Origin: Aphanothece sp. CMT-3BRIN-NPC111
GTDB lineage: Bacteria; Cyanobacteriota; Cyanobacteriia; Cyanobacteriales; JAHHGU01
Length of the DNA: 64,000 nucleotides
Direction of reading: 5' to 3'
Assembly (NCBI GenBank): GCA_019359765.1
Contig: JAHHGU010000009.1
Span: forward strand, 1 to 64,000
Made by a program: the position numbers and the translations under genes. The notes beneath the pieces were generated by a model, which saw only the letters and a list, made by a program, of their open reading frames with translations, did not search any database and was not told the origin of the DNA. Positions 1 to 8,811 of this stretch are shown in pieces; the stretch's first letter is position 1; each line of letters starts with the position of its first letter.

Positions 1-20
1 CCTAAATTGCGGCTACAGAT

Positions 21-60
21 TACCCCTCCTGCTCCCCCTACTCCCCCTGCTCCCCCTGCC
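21..60. repeat. Short G/C-skewed tandem repeat (CTCCCCCTGC unit)
   Basis: About four imperfect copies of a 10-nt unit, CTCCCCCTGC, lie just before the clpP gene. The same unit in the opposite orientation occurs after the gene ending at 43413. Short tandemly repeated repetitive sequences of this kind are common in filamentous cyanobacteria; no function is assigned. Confidence 0.8.
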
Positions 61-177
61 TAATTTTCAGGGTAGTTGTGCCGATCTGCTATAACGGAAC
101 TAGGGTATAAACCATTGCTCGGCAACGACCCCTGCTATTGCTACGTTGACAAGATTTCGCTCCTTAACCCTAGGTCT

Positions 178-864
178 ATGCTTGTATCGCAATCCTCGAA
201 TTACGAGATCGCCAGCCTGAAAAACTTGGAGGTTTACTCCTCCAGCAATGTTCTCCCGATGGTAGTGGAACAGTCTGGTCTGGGTGAACGGGCCTTTGAC
301 ATCTACTCCCGGTTGCTACGAGAGCGCATTGTTTTTTTGGGAACGCCGGTGGATGACACCGTGGCTGACTCAATTGTTGCTCAGTTAATGTTTTTAGAAT
401 CCGAAGACCCAGAAAAGGATATTCAACTGTACATAAACTCTCCAGGCGGCTCAGTAACAGCTGGTATGGCGATTTATGACACAATGCAGCAGATTCGCCC
501 TGATGTGGTTACTATTTGCTTTGGTTTAGCCGCCAGCATGGGAGCCTTTTTGCTAGCTGCTGGAGCTCCTGGTAAGCGCATGGCGCTACCCAGTGCCCGA
601 ATCATGATTCACCAGCCTCTTGGAGGTGCCCAGGGACAAGCTGTTGACATTGAGATTCAAGCCAAAGAAATTCTTTATCATAAGAATAAGCTGAGCGAGT
701 TACTGGCTCATCATACGGGTCAGCCGTTTGAAAAACTCGTGGCGGATACCGAGCGCGATTTCTTTATGTCCTCGGCTGAGGCCAAAGACTACCGTCTCAT
801 CGATCAGGTCATCGACCGGCAGAACCTTCTCAACCCAGAAGCAGCTGTCACTTCACTGAAGTAA
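178..864 (+). CDS. clpP: ATP-dependent Clp protease proteolytic subunit (ClpP2 type)
   Basis: Serine peptidase of the ClpP family (S14), which forms the double heptameric chamber that degrades substrates delivered by ClpX. From the ATG at 178 the protein has 228 residues. The catalytic triad is visible: Ser120 in GLAASMGAF, His145 in MIHQPLGG and Asp194 in DTERDFF. The body from VVEQSG onward matches family length. The frame stays open upstream to a TTG at 76, but 178 is the first ATG and gives the usual cyanobacterial ClpP2 length. An ATG at 259, just before VVEQSG, could mark the processed form. The gene ends 9 nt before clpX, so the two form an operon, as in other cyanobacteria. Confidence 0.95.
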   Translation: MLVSQSSNYEIASLKNLEVYSSSNVLPMVVEQSGLGERAFDIYSRLLRERIVFLGTPVDDTVADSIVAQLMFLESEDPEKDIQLYINSPGGSVTAGMAIYDTMQQIRPDVVTICFGLAASMGAFLLAAGAPGKRMALPSARIMIHQPLGGAQGQAVDIEIQAKEILYHKNKLSELLAHHTGQPFEKLVADTERDFFMSSAEAKDYRLIDQVIDRQNLLNPEAAVTSLK

Positions 865-873
865 GAGGCAAAT

Positions 874-2226
874 ATGTCTAAATACGACTCCCATCTAAAA
901 TGTTCGTTTTGTGGCAAGTCTCAGGAGCAGGTACGCAAATTGATTGCCGGTCCGGGGGTCTACATTTGCGATGAATGTGTTGACTTGTGTAATGAGATTT
1001 TAGATGAGGAGTTGCTGGACTCAAATTCTCCAGCACCCCAACAGGTTCCCAAGTCAGAACCACCACAGAAGCGCCGCGTCCGCTCTAGCAACGTCTCTTT
1101 AAGTCAAATGCCCAAACCCAGAGAACTGAAAAAGCATCTGGATGAGCATGTTATTGGTCAGGAAGAAGCCAAGAAAGTTCTCTCAGTAGCGGTTTATAAC
1201 CACTACAAGCGCCTCAGTTTTGTTCAGAATCAAACTAATGGCAAGGGAGCGGCAGATGATTCTGTGGAGCTGCAAAAGTCCAACATTCTCTTGATTGGCC
1301 CTACCGGCTGCGGAAAAACACTTTTAGCGCAAACACTGGCAAGCATATTGGATGTGCCCTTTGCGGTAGCGGATGCCACTACCCTGACAGAAGCGGGATA
1401 TGTGGGGGAAGATGTGGAGAATATCTTGCTGCGACTTTTGCAAGTGGCAGACCTCGATGTTGAGGAAGCGCAGCGAGGGATTATCTACATTGATGAAATT
1501 GACAAAATAGCCCGTAAAAGCGAAAATCCCTCGATTACGCGGGATGTTTCTGGAGAGGGCGTCCAGCAGGCGCTGCTGAAGATGCTTGAGGGGACAGTTG
1601 CCAATGTACCGCCGCAGGGTGGGCGCAAGCATCCTTACCAAGACTGCATCCAGATTGACACCAGCAATATTATGTTTATTTGCGGTGGTGCTTTTGTGGG
1701 GCTGGAGAAGATCATCGAACAGCGGGTTGGCAAGCGTAACTCTTTAGGCTTTGAAGTTGAGTCAGGGGCAGAGATTAGTCAGCCACGCGAAAAGCGAACG
1801 GCAGATTTGCTCAAGCATTTAGAGCCAGACGATTTGGTGAAGTTTGGTATAATTCCAGAGTTTATTGGTAGGGTTCCGGTGACGGCAGTGGTTGATTCAC
1901 TGGATGAAGAAGCACTGGTGCAGATCTTGACAGAACCTCGCAACGCACTGGTGAAGCAGTACCAGAAGCTGCTGAATATGGATAACGTGCAGCTAGAGTT
2001 TAAGCCAGATGCGATTCGCGCGATCGCGCAGGAAGCCTATCGCCGTAAAACCGGGGCACGCGCCTTGCGAGGAATTGTTGAAGAATTGATGCTGGAAGTG
2101 ATGTACGAGTTGCCTTCTCGCAAGGATGTAACTTGTTGCACTATTACTAAAGAAATGGTGGAGAAGCGCTCTACAGCGGAACTATTGGTGCATCCTTCTT
2201 CTCTGCCAAAACCGGAATCCGCTTAA
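874..2226 (+). CDS. clpX: ATP-dependent Clp protease ATP-binding subunit ClpX
   Basis: Unfoldase of the AAA+ family that recognises substrates and threads them into ClpP. The 450-residue protein has the N-terminal four-cysteine zinc-binding domain (Cys10, Cys13, Cys32, Cys35), Walker A GPTGCGKT at 142-149, Walker B IIYIDEID near 203-210 and the C-terminal small domain with GARALR. A low-complexity proline/serine linker (about residues 48-75) joins the zinc domain to the AAA+ core. It follows clpP by 9 nt with a GAGG-type ribosome site between them, which supports co-expression with this clpP copy. Confidence 0.97.
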   Translation: MSKYDSHLKCSFCGKSQEQVRKLIAGPGVYICDECVDLCNEILDEELLDSNSPAPQQVPKSEPPQKRRVRSSNVSLSQMPKPRELKKHLDEHVIGQEEAKKVLSVAVYNHYKRLSFVQNQTNGKGAADDSVELQKSNILLIGPTGCGKTLLAQTLASILDVPFAVADATTLTEAGYVGEDVENILLRLLQVADLDVEEAQRGIIYIDEIDKIARKSENPSITRDVSGEGVQQALLKMLEGTVANVPPQGGRKHPYQDCIQIDTSNIMFICGGAFVGLEKIIEQRVGKRNSLGFEVESGAEISQPREKRTADLLKHLEPDDLVKFGIIPEFIGRVPVTAVVDSLDEEALVQILTEPRNALVKQYQKLLNMDNVQLEFKPDAIRAIAQEAYRRKTGARALRGIVEELMLEVMYELPSRKDVTCCTITKEMVEKRSTAELLVHPSSLPKPESA

Positions 2227-2266
2227 ATAATTTAAGTGCTCAAGGTGATGAGTTTTGGGTTAAATT

Positions 2267-2293
2267 AAAACTCAAAACTCAAAACTCAAAACT
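2267..2293. repeat. AAAACTC microrepeat before hydrolase gene
   Basis: Four tandem copies of a 7-nt AAAACTC unit fill most of the 73-nt gap between clpX and the hydrolase gene, ending just before its start codon. A related TTTTGAGTT pair lies after livM near 9733. These are simple repeats with no clear role; here they occupy the place of the expected ribosome binding site. Confidence 0.7.
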
Positions 2294-2299
2294 ATTAGA

Positions 2300-3193
2300 A
2301 TGTCTTACATTCAAGTTCGTGGTGTCGAGCATTATTACGAATGGATTCGGACACCGGCAACCTCTGAGAAGAAGCCAGTAATGGTCTTTATACACGGCTG
2401 GGCTGGCTCAGATCGGTATTGGGAAAGTACAGCTAAGGCTCTGGCAGATACGTTTGATTGTCTTCTCTACGATATGCGGGGGTTTGGGCGTTCTCGTCGC
2501 GTCTCCGAAGTAGAATCCCCATTACTAGAACATCCACCTGCTACGGCGGCAGAGTTTACCTATGAAATGGAAGAGTACGCTGAAGACTTGGCGGCGTTAT
2601 TAGACGCTTTGCAGTTAAGTCGCGTATATATAAACGCCCATTCCATGGGGGCGTCAGTAGCAACTTTTTTTCTCAACCTGTATCCAGAAAGGGTAGAGAA
2701 GGCGATTCTCACTTGTAGCGGGATTTTTGAATACGACGAGAAATCATTTACAGCCTTTCATAAATTTGGTGGCTACGTCGTCAAGTTCCGTCCACCCTGG
2801 TTGGCGAAGATTCCCTTGATGGACAAGATGTTTATGAAGCGATTTTTACATCGCCCTCTGCCCCGTGCGGTCAGTCTTGCTTTTCTTGAGGATTTTCTGG
2901 TAGCTGATTACACTGCGGCTATGGGCACAATTTTTACTTCTGTGAGTAAGAAGGCTGCGGAAGTGATGCCCTCAGAGTTTGCTAAAATAACCGTGCCAAC
3001 GCTGTTAATCGCTGGAGAACACGACATTATCATCCCCGCAGCAATGGGGCGTCAGGCGGCAGAACTCAATGATTTGGTGGAGTATTGTGAGATTTCCGAT
3101 ACGGCTCATTTTCCCATGTTGGAAGAGCCAGTAACTTATCTGGAGCGGGTTCGGGGCTTTTTAGGCGTCATGTCGCTGCGCTCCAATTCGTAA
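2300..3193 (+). CDS. alpha/beta-fold hydrolase
   Basis: Serine hydrolase of the alpha/beta fold; the substrate cannot be read from sequence. The 297-residue protein shows the oxyanion-hole HG at 32-33 (FIHGWAGS), nucleophile Ser115 in the elbow AHSMG, a cap domain about residues 135-225, catalytic Asp242 (AGEHD) and His270 (DTAHFP). No signal peptide is seen. It follows clpX by 73 nt on the same strand. Its last eight codons (VMSLRSNS and the stop) lie inside a dispersed repeat that also occurs after livF, so the C-terminus appears to have been rewritten by a repeat insertion downstream of the fold. Confidence 0.85.
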   Translation: MSYIQVRGVEHYYEWIRTPATSEKKPVMVFIHGWAGSDRYWESTAKALADTFDCLLYDMRGFGRSRRVSEVESPLLEHPPATAAEFTYEMEEYAEDLAALLDALQLSRVYINAHSMGASVATFFLNLYPERVEKAILTCSGIFEYDEKSFTAFHKFGGYVVKFRPPWLAKIPLMDKMFMKRFLHRPLPRAVSLAFLEDFLVADYTAAMGTIFTSVSKKAAEVMPSEFAKITVPTLLIAGEHDIIIPAAMGRQAAELNDLVEYCEISDTAHFPMLEEPVTYLERVRGFLGVMSLRSNS

Positions 3194-3262
3194 TTCGTAA
3201 TTCGTAATTAATACCCCATAAATAAATTTAGGGGCTTGAAACCGGGGATTACGAATTATTTT
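3167..3262 (+). repeat. Dispersed ~100-bp repeat, copy A
   Basis: Nearly identical to 16961-17062. Both begin GTCATGTCGCTGCGCTCC, continue into three ATTCGTA units, share a central AATACCCCATAAATAAATTT block and end in inverted ATTACGAATTA. The ends can pair, so the element could fold as a hairpin, like a small non-autonomous repeat. Copy A overlaps the last codons and stop of the hydrolase gene. Confidence 0.85.
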
Positions 3263-3505
3263 GGTCACCTGTCCTGCTCAGCTATAGGTGCGATCGCCCC
3301 ATAAAGTTATAGAGCTATGCACTCTCTAGAACCTCTAGGGCTTAAGCATTATGACCGCCACTACCTTTGAACATGGTAGATAAATCTCTATAACTTTTGT
3401 CTCAAATTAGTTTCCCCTTATTAAGCAGGGAAGTATAAATATGGCTTTCTTCCCTTACTTATGGTAGGTCAGGATAGGGGACTACAGGCGCTTTTGCTTA
3501 TTGGT

Positions 3506-4090
3506 CTACTGCTTTTGAGAAAAAAGCTTGAAGAGCAGTGTGAAAACAATCCCGCTTAATAATGTCGCCCAAGTTGCTGGTGAAAAAGTTTGATTCATGG
3601 CGATCGCAATAGCTGGATTGAGGATACCTTCAGTTATGAGCACCCCAGCGGTCAAAGCAGCACCGATAGCAATACCAGAACCACTTTTGGGTACGTTCTT
3701 TTCGTACACGGCTACAACAGTAAGCATTAAAATTCCGAAGCCGAAGAATTCACCGAAGGCTCCTGCTGCCTGATAATTGGGTGCCAAGCTGCCGATAAAG
3801 CTGCCCAGCAAGCGTGCTAATAGCGCTCCCACAATTTGTGCCACTATATAAAACACGCCAGTGGCTAAGGGAAAGCGTCTTTCTAGGAGGAGACCAAGCG
3901 TAACCGCAGGGTTAAGATGACAGCCGGATATATCACCAATGGCATAAACCAAGGCACCCAGCGTTAGTCCAACCGCATAAGCCGTACCCCCTAGCAGAGC
4001 AGCCAGCGTTAAAAAGAAAGTGCCAACAACTTCAGCCGCAGCAGCTTTCAGCCTTTCTGATGAGAAAAGCCTGGTCGTTTTGCTGTCCAT
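3506..4090 (-). CDS. MIP/aquaporin family channel protein, short form
   Basis: Membrane channel of the major intrinsic protein family. The 194-residue protein carries both half-helix signatures: NPA at residues 60-62 (HLNPAVTLG) and NPA at 158-160 (ILNPAIAIA). About six hydrophobic segments can be traced, with very short loops and tails; typical family members are longer than 220 residues. The second NPA is followed by Ile161 where aquaporins usually have the selectivity-filter arginine, so the pore may not be a classical water channel. It converges on the hydrolase gene and diverges from the binding-protein genes. The transported solute is unknown. Confidence 0.8.
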   Translation of the reverse strand: MDSKTTRLFSSERLKAAAAEVVGTFFLTLAALLGGTAYAVGLTLGALVYAIGDISGCHLNPAVTLGLLLERRFPLATGVFYIVAQIVGALLARLLGSFIGSLAPNYQAAGAFGEFFGFGILMLTVVAVYEKNVPKSGSGIAIGAALTAGVLITEGILNPAIAIAMNQTFSPATWATLLSGIVFTLLFKLFSQKQ

Positions 4091-4437
4091 GTAACTCCTC
4101 TAATAAAGCTCAACTATTTATATCAACTGTAATTAAGCTAAATGGCAATTTAGATCAGCTTGAAGTAACAAAACTCAATGGAGGGAAAAATTTTATGGGT
4201 AACTCTCACCCTCTACCCATCTTACTAAAAAATATATTACGGCTTATTGATTACCGCCTTAGAGCCATTAACAGCAATCAACTGACAATTTTGCCTCAAA
4301 TCAAAATAGGGGAAGCAAAGCCATTCTGGAAGTTTTAGTTAAATATTCAAGGATTGGCAAGTCAGCTATGCTGAGATATAGGTGCGCTCTGGGCGTATAA
4401 TATATTGCCATAGATAGATTTATTTGTCCTAATACCT
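4091..4437. other. Intergenic region between divergent MIP and ABC-transporter genes
   Basis: This 347-bp stretch must hold the promoters of the MIP gene (leftward) and the amino-acid importer (rightward). A TATAAT box is present at 4396-4401, 36 nt before the binding-protein start. I found no GTA-N8-TAC (NtcA-type) site. An open frame across 4060-4338 has no coding character and overlaps the MIP gene. Confidence 0.5.
4396..4401 (+). promoter_or_regulatory. Candidate -10 box for the liv-type importer
   Basis: A perfect TATAAT lies 36 nt before the ATG of the first binding-protein gene. No convincing -35 hexamer was identified, so this rests on the -10 match and its position only. Confidence 0.4.
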
Positions 4438-5658
4438 ATGAAAAAAACTGCTGCTCGTTCCTCCGCGTTATTGGCTGCCTTCACATTGCTGCTTACAGCC
4501 TGTAGCGAGACTAACACTGGTAAAAATACTACAAATTCCGCTCAATCAACTAGCGGTTCATCTAACACTATTCCTATTGGTGTTGCCTTAGCTCAAACTA
4601 GCAATGTTGCCTTACTTGGTCAGGAGGGCATCGCTGGTGCCAAAATTGCCGAGAAATATTTTAATGACAAAGGTGGTATTAATGGCACTCAGATTAAATT
4701 AGTTATTCAGGACACGGCAGGCGATGAAGCCGGAGCAATCAACGCTTTCCAAACCTTAATAACCCAGAATAAAGTTGTGGGCATTGTCGGCCCAACGCTC
4801 TCGCAGCAGGCTTTTAGTGCCGATCCTATTGCCGATCGTGCCAAAGTTCCAGTAATTGGGCCATCTAATACCGCCAAAGGAATTCCAGAGATTGGGGATT
4901 ACGTTGCTCGTGTCTCAGCCCCCGTTTCTATCGTCGCTCCTAATTCCGTGAAAGCGGCGCTTAAGCTCAATCCGCAGATCAAGAAAGTAGCTGTGTTTTA
5001 TGCACAGAATGATGCTTTTAACAAGTCGGAAACAGAAATATTTCAGAAAACAGTTAAGGATCAAAAACTTGACTTGGTTACTGTCCAAAAGTTCCAAACT
5101 ACTGACACTGATTTCCAAAGTCAAGCCACCAATGCGATTAACCTGAAACCAGATTTGATGATTATTTCTGGACTAGCGACAGACGGTGGAAATTTAGTTC
5201 GCCAGCTACGGGAATTAGGCTATAAAGGCTTAATCATTGGGGGAAATGGCTTTAACACTTCCAATATATTCGGGGTTTGTAAAGCGCTTTGCGATGGTGT
5301 ACTCGTTGCCCAAGCTTATAGCCCTGAACACGTTGGGGAAATCAATAAAGATTTCCGCGCCGCTTATGTCAATCAATATAAGAAGGAACCGCCGCAGTTT
5401 AGTGCCCAAGCATTTGCAGCAGTTCAGGTGTTTGTGGAAGCTCTCAAGAATGTGGATAAAAAGACTAAAGTAAGCCAATTACCAGTGGATAAGCTGCGTA
5501 CAGAACTGAACAAAGAACTATTGGCGGGGAAGTACGATACGCCCTTGGGTGAGATTGCCTTTACCCCGGTGGGTGAGGTTGTTCAGAAGGACTTCTATGT
5601 TGCACAACTGAAAGTAGATGGAAACGGGAGCAACGGTAAATTCGCGTTCCTGAAGTAG
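4438..5658 (+). CDS. ABC transporter substrate-binding lipoprotein, branched-chain amino acid (LivK) family, paralogue 1
   Basis: Solute-binding protein of the amino-acid ABC importer, anchored outside the plasma membrane. The 406-residue precursor has a lipoprotein signal with lipobox LTAC and Cys22, then a Ser/Thr/Asn-rich linker, then the bilobal type I periplasmic-binding fold (IPIGVALAQTSNVALLG, then YFNDKGGINGTQIKLV). Two cysteines in CKALC (about residue 280) are shared with the neighbour and could form a disulfide. It is followed after 37 nt by a close paralogue and then by livH. Cyanobacterial N-I neutral amino-acid systems (NatABCDE) use this family; urea binding (UrtA) is less likely given the short permeases. 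Confidence 0.9.
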   Translation: MKKTAARSSALLAAFTLLLTACSETNTGKNTTNSAQSTSGSSNTIPIGVALAQTSNVALLGQEGIAGAKIAEKYFNDKGGINGTQIKLVIQDTAGDEAGAINAFQTLITQNKVVGIVGPTLSQQAFSADPIADRAKVPVIGPSNTAKGIPEIGDYVARVSAPVSIVAPNSVKAALKLNPQIKKVAVFYAQNDAFNKSETEIFQKTVKDQKLDLVTVQKFQTTDTDFQSQATNAINLKPDLMIISGLATDGGNLVRQLRELGYKGLIIGGNGFNTSNIFGVCKALCDGVLVAQAYSPEHVGEINKDFRAAYVNQYKKEPPQFSAQAFAAVQVFVEALKNVDKKTKVSQLPVDKLRTELNKELLAGKYDTPLGEIAFTPVGEVVQKDFYVAQLKVDGNGSNGKFAFLK

Positions 5659-5695
5659 CTGTGATTCGAGTAGAGCGATCGCGTCCCCTAACCTC

Positions 5696-6889
5696 ATGCA
5701 AAAACCTGCTGTATATACATCAACATTTCTAGGGACTCTGGCTTTACTTTTAACAGCTTGTAGTCAGCCTAACAGTAGCACTACTGTTACAGGTAATAGC
5801 ATCCCCATTGGCATTACGGTGGCACAAACAAGCAACATTGCTTTAATTGGTCAAGAACAAGTCGCTGGGGCCAAAATTGCCGAGGAATATTTTAATCAGC
5901 GGGGTGGCATTAATGGCACACCAATTAAACTGATTTTTCAAGATGCTGGAGGAGATGAAGCTGGAGCAATCAACGCTTTCCAAACCTTAATTACTCAAAA
6001 TAAAGTGGTGGGTATCGTTGGCCCCACTACTTCGCAGCAGGGTTTTAGTTCTCTTCCTATTGCGGAACAGGCTAAAGTGCCAGCGATCGCGCCCTCTACA
6101 ATCGCCAAAGGTATTCCAGAGATTGGTGAATATATTTCTCGCCTCTCAGCAAGTTCTGAGCTAGTGGCTCCCAAGTCTGTGCAAGTAGCGGTGAAGCTAA
6201 ATCCGCAGCTCAAGAAAGTTGCTCTATTTTATGCTCAAGACCAAGAGGCTATGGTATCTGAAACCCAAGTTTTTCAGAAAACAGCTAAAGATTTGGGGCT
6301 AAATATTGCAACTGTGCAAAGGTTTCAGGTCACGGATAGTGACTTTCAATCTCAGGCTACAACAGCTATCAATCTTCAGCCAGATTTGGCAATTGTTTCC
6401 GGTTTGCCTGTAGATGGGGGCAATTTAGTGAAGCAACTGCGAGAACTTGGTTATCAAGGTACTATTGTGGGGGGCAATGGCTTCAGCTCTTCTAATATAT
6501 TTCCCGTATGTAAGGCATTGTGCGATCGCATTTTGGTTGCCCAATATTATAGCCCTGAGCAACAAAGCCAAATTAACGCAGCCTTTCGTACTGCTTATCG
6601 TCAGAAATATCAGAAGGAGCCACCTCAGTTTAGTGCCCAAACTTTTACAGCGGTGCAGGTGTTTGTCGAGGCTCTCAAGGCTGTAGATAAGAAAACTAAG
6701 ATTCCTAAATTGCCGCTGGCTCAACTACGTACAGAACTAAACAAACAGGTGCTATCTGGAAAGTATCAGACGCCTCTAGGTGAGATTGCCTTTACTCCAG
6801 AGGGTGACATTATCCAGAAAGAGTTTTATGTTTCCCAAATCAAGATGGATGCAGACGGAAAGAACGGTCAATTTAAGTTAGTAAAATAG
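5696..6889 (+). CDS. ABC transporter substrate-binding lipoprotein, LivK family, paralogue 2
   Basis: Second solute-binding protein of the same importer, 397 residues, clearly a tandem duplicate of its upstream neighbour. It has the same signal layout with lipobox LTAC and Cys22, the same YFNQRGGINGT block, the CKALC cysteine pair and the closing GEIAFTPEGDI segment. Divergence is spread along the whole length, so the duplication is old and both copies look functional. The stop lies 17 nt before livH, so the three genes are very likely co-transcribed. Two binding proteins feeding one permease may widen the substrate range (inference). Confidence 0.9.
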   Translation: MQKPAVYTSTFLGTLALLLTACSQPNSSTTVTGNSIPIGITVAQTSNIALIGQEQVAGAKIAEEYFNQRGGINGTPIKLIFQDAGGDEAGAINAFQTLITQNKVVGIVGPTTSQQGFSSLPIAEQAKVPAIAPSTIAKGIPEIGEYISRLSASSELVAPKSVQVAVKLNPQLKKVALFYAQDQEAMVSETQVFQKTAKDLGLNIATVQRFQVTDSDFQSQATTAINLQPDLAIVSGLPVDGGNLVKQLRELGYQGTIVGGNGFSSSNIFPVCKALCDRILVAQYYSPEQQSQINAAFRTAYRQKYQKEPPQFSAQTFTAVQVFVEALKAVDKKTKIPKLPLAQLRTELNKQVLSGKYQTPLGEIAFTPEGDIIQKEFYVSQIKMDADGKNGQFKLVK

Positions 6890-6906
6890 TTCCAATCAAT
6901 TTATTT

Positions 6907-7857
6907 ATGGATATAACGGTATTTTTACAACAATTTCTCAATGGGTTATCCATTGGCACTGTATATGCCATTTTTGCTTTAGGGTATACCCTAATATTCT
7001 CCATCTTAGGGATTATTAATTTTGCACATGGGGCAATTTTTACTGTTGGTGCCTACTTCACATACGCCCTGATGGGGGGAGCATTTGGTTTTAATGGATT
7101 GCTGGCTAATGCTAAACTGCCTGTGGAACTTCCGTTTGCAGTAGCGTTGATTCTGGGTAGTACCCTGGCTGGGTTAGTTGGCGTTGCTGTTGAAAGAATT
7201 GCCTTCCGCCCTCTGCGGCGTAGAGGCGCTGATCCACTGCTGACGGTTGTTTCCAGCTTAGGTGTGGCATTGGTAATTGTAAATTTAATCCAGTATTTGG
7301 TTGGTGCGGAAAATTATACATTTCCCTCAGATACCTATGGCAATTTACCAGCGGCAATAAACTTTGGTACGGTGGAAAAGCCGATTCCTATTCGTAGCGT
7401 TCAGGTAGTAATTTTTGGAGTCTCTGTAGTAATTCTGTCAATTCTCACATTTTTAATAAATCGCACTAAATTTGGTAAGGCAATGAAGGCTGTAGCGGAA
7501 GATCCAATTACTGCTAGTTTGCTCGGTATTAACACAGATTTCTTTATAGTCCTTACCTTCTTTGTCAGTAGCTTTCTAGCTGGTTTGGCAGGTACTTTGG
7601 TAGGTTCTAGTGTGAGTATTGCTGGCCCATATTTTGGCATTGCTTTTGGGCTAAAAGGTTTAGCTGTTATCGTGCTGGGAGGTTTAGGCAGTATTCCCGG
7701 TGCAGTACTAGGTGGTTTGGTAATTGGGCTAGTTGAAGCGTTTGTACCCTCAGATTACTCGGCTTATAAGGATGCTGTTGCTTTCGGAATCTTGTTTATC
7801 ATGCTCCTAGTTAGACCTGAAGGTTTACTAGGGCGTCGGCTTATCCAGAAGGTGTAG
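6907..7857 (+). CDS. livH: Branched-chain amino acid ABC transporter permease LivH
   Basis: Integral membrane permease of the LivH type, 316 residues, with about eight hydrophobic segments. The family start (FLNGLSIGTVYAIFALGYT and IINFAHG) and the cytoplasmic coupling-loop region around GKAMKAVAEDP and ASLLGIN are visible. It would form the translocation pathway with LivM. It sits 17 nt after the second binding-protein gene. Downstream, the operon is interrupted by an antisense Uma2-family gene before livM. Confidence 0.92.
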   Translation: MDITVFLQQFLNGLSIGTVYAIFALGYTLIFSILGIINFAHGAIFTVGAYFTYALMGGAFGFNGLLANAKLPVELPFAVALILGSTLAGLVGVAVERIAFRPLRRRGADPLLTVVSSLGVALVIVNLIQYLVGAENYTFPSDTYGNLPAAINFGTVEKPIPIRSVQVVIFGVSVVILSILTFLINRTKFGKAMKAVAEDPITASLLGINTDFFIVLTFFVSSFLAGLAGTLVGSSVSIAGPYFGIAFGLKGLAVIVLGGLGSIPGAVLGGLVIGLVEAFVPSDYSAYKDAVAFGILFIMLLVRPEGLLGRRLIQKV

Positions 7858-7899
7858 CTAAGCATATTAAAGTTATTGTAAAAATCAAAATTTTGTTTT

Positions 7900-7945
7900 T
7901 GAAACGCACTAGACGTGCAGCGGCTTCCCGCAGGGTAGGACGCAG
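7900..7945. repeat. Short dispersed repeat-like segment
   Basis: The stretch GCAGCGGCTTCCCGCAGGGT has the character of the short GC-rich dispersed repeats seen in cyanobacterial intergenic DNA. It lies after livH, in the gap to the antisense Uma2 gene. No second full copy was found in this window. Confidence 0.35.
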
Positions 7946-8082
7946 AGGTTAGCGCAAAGGTACACAGAGAATAAATTGACTTTTGCAAAAGGTCTATTCT
8001 CACGTAACAATTAGCTCAAAATCACTACTCTGATAAATTCCCCTTTTTCTGAAATTATCTTCGGCTAGAGTTGGGATAAGGG

Positions 8083-8775
8083 CTACAATACATCCGGATC
8101 GATGCCGAACGAGCGCAACCTTTCCGCCAGCATTTCGGCGCGTTGTTCTGCTTGCAGTATGCGTTCTTCTGGTGTCAGTAATCTTTGTCCTTGTTTGTCA
8201 TACCAATATAGCCATTCTCGCGTTATGCCTTGATACGTTCCCCGTTCTCGCCCAATTCCTAAGTTTATCTCTGGTAGCCAAACAGGATTTCCCTCCTGTA
8301 ATACATATTTCCCATCCAGCAAGCGATACACTTCCAGAGGTGATTTTCTACGTCGGTGGGGATTATAGACCGCATAGTATAACACTCCTAGATTGGCATA
8401 CTGTTGCTTCTTGTCGCTGTATTCCCCTCGACGCTTTTGGGAGACGACTTCTAACACCAGAATCGGGACGCGATTTTCTTCCCAAAGCACATAGCTGAAG
8501 CGCAAATCTTCATCAATAAACCGTTCTACCCCTAAACTGAGAAAGCCATCCGGTACTATGGGGGGTTCGTTGGGGTCATAATATACCCCCATGTCAACCC
8601 CAAAGAACCAATCCATGCGCTCTGCCCAAACCAAAGCTAGTATCGCTTCCAGCAATCCGGGAATTAAATGTTGCAGTTGATTATCCACAGGGGTATCGTC
8701 AGAATCGGGTAGCTCTTCGGAAGAAGGTAAGCAGTCTAGCGGGTTGTACTGTAACATAAGGTCGTTTCCCCACAA
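8083..8775 (-). CDS. Uma2-family (DUF820) restriction-endonuclease-fold protein
   Basis: Member of the large cyanobacterial Uma2 family, which has a PD-(D/E)XK nuclease fold; no cellular role is established. The 230-residue protein shows the core motif VPDGFLSLG, then VLEVVSQKRR as the E-x-x region, then YANLGVLYYAVYNP. The tail (EERILQAEQRAEMLAERLRSFG) is the usual C-terminal coiled-coil of the family. The start could instead be the internal ATG giving MLQYNPLD. It lies antisense between livH and livM, so it interrupts the importer operon. Confidence 0.85.
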   Translation of the reverse strand: MWGNDLMLQYNPLDCLPSSEELPDSDDTPVDNQLQHLIPGLLEAILALVWAERMDWFFGVDMGVYYDPNEPPIVPDGFLSLGVERFIDEDLRFSYVLWEENRVPILVLEVVSQKRRGEYSDKKQQYANLGVLYYAVYNPHRRRKSPLEVYRLLDGKYVLQEGNPVWLPEINLGIGRERGTYQGITREWLYWYDKQGQRLLTPEERILQAEQRAEMLAERLRSFGIDPDVL

Positions 8776-8811
8776 TTAATAATTCAATCTTAGTTTGTAT
8801 GATTAATAGCT

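Noticed and set aside
4060..4338. 92-codon open frame on the plus strand
   Set aside because: It overlaps the start of the MIP gene, has no ribosome site or family features, and the translation looks random.
4091..4437. NtcA-type site (GTA-N8-TAC) before the amino-acid importer
   Set aside because: Only GTA and TAC with a 12-nt spacing were found, which is not an NtcA site.
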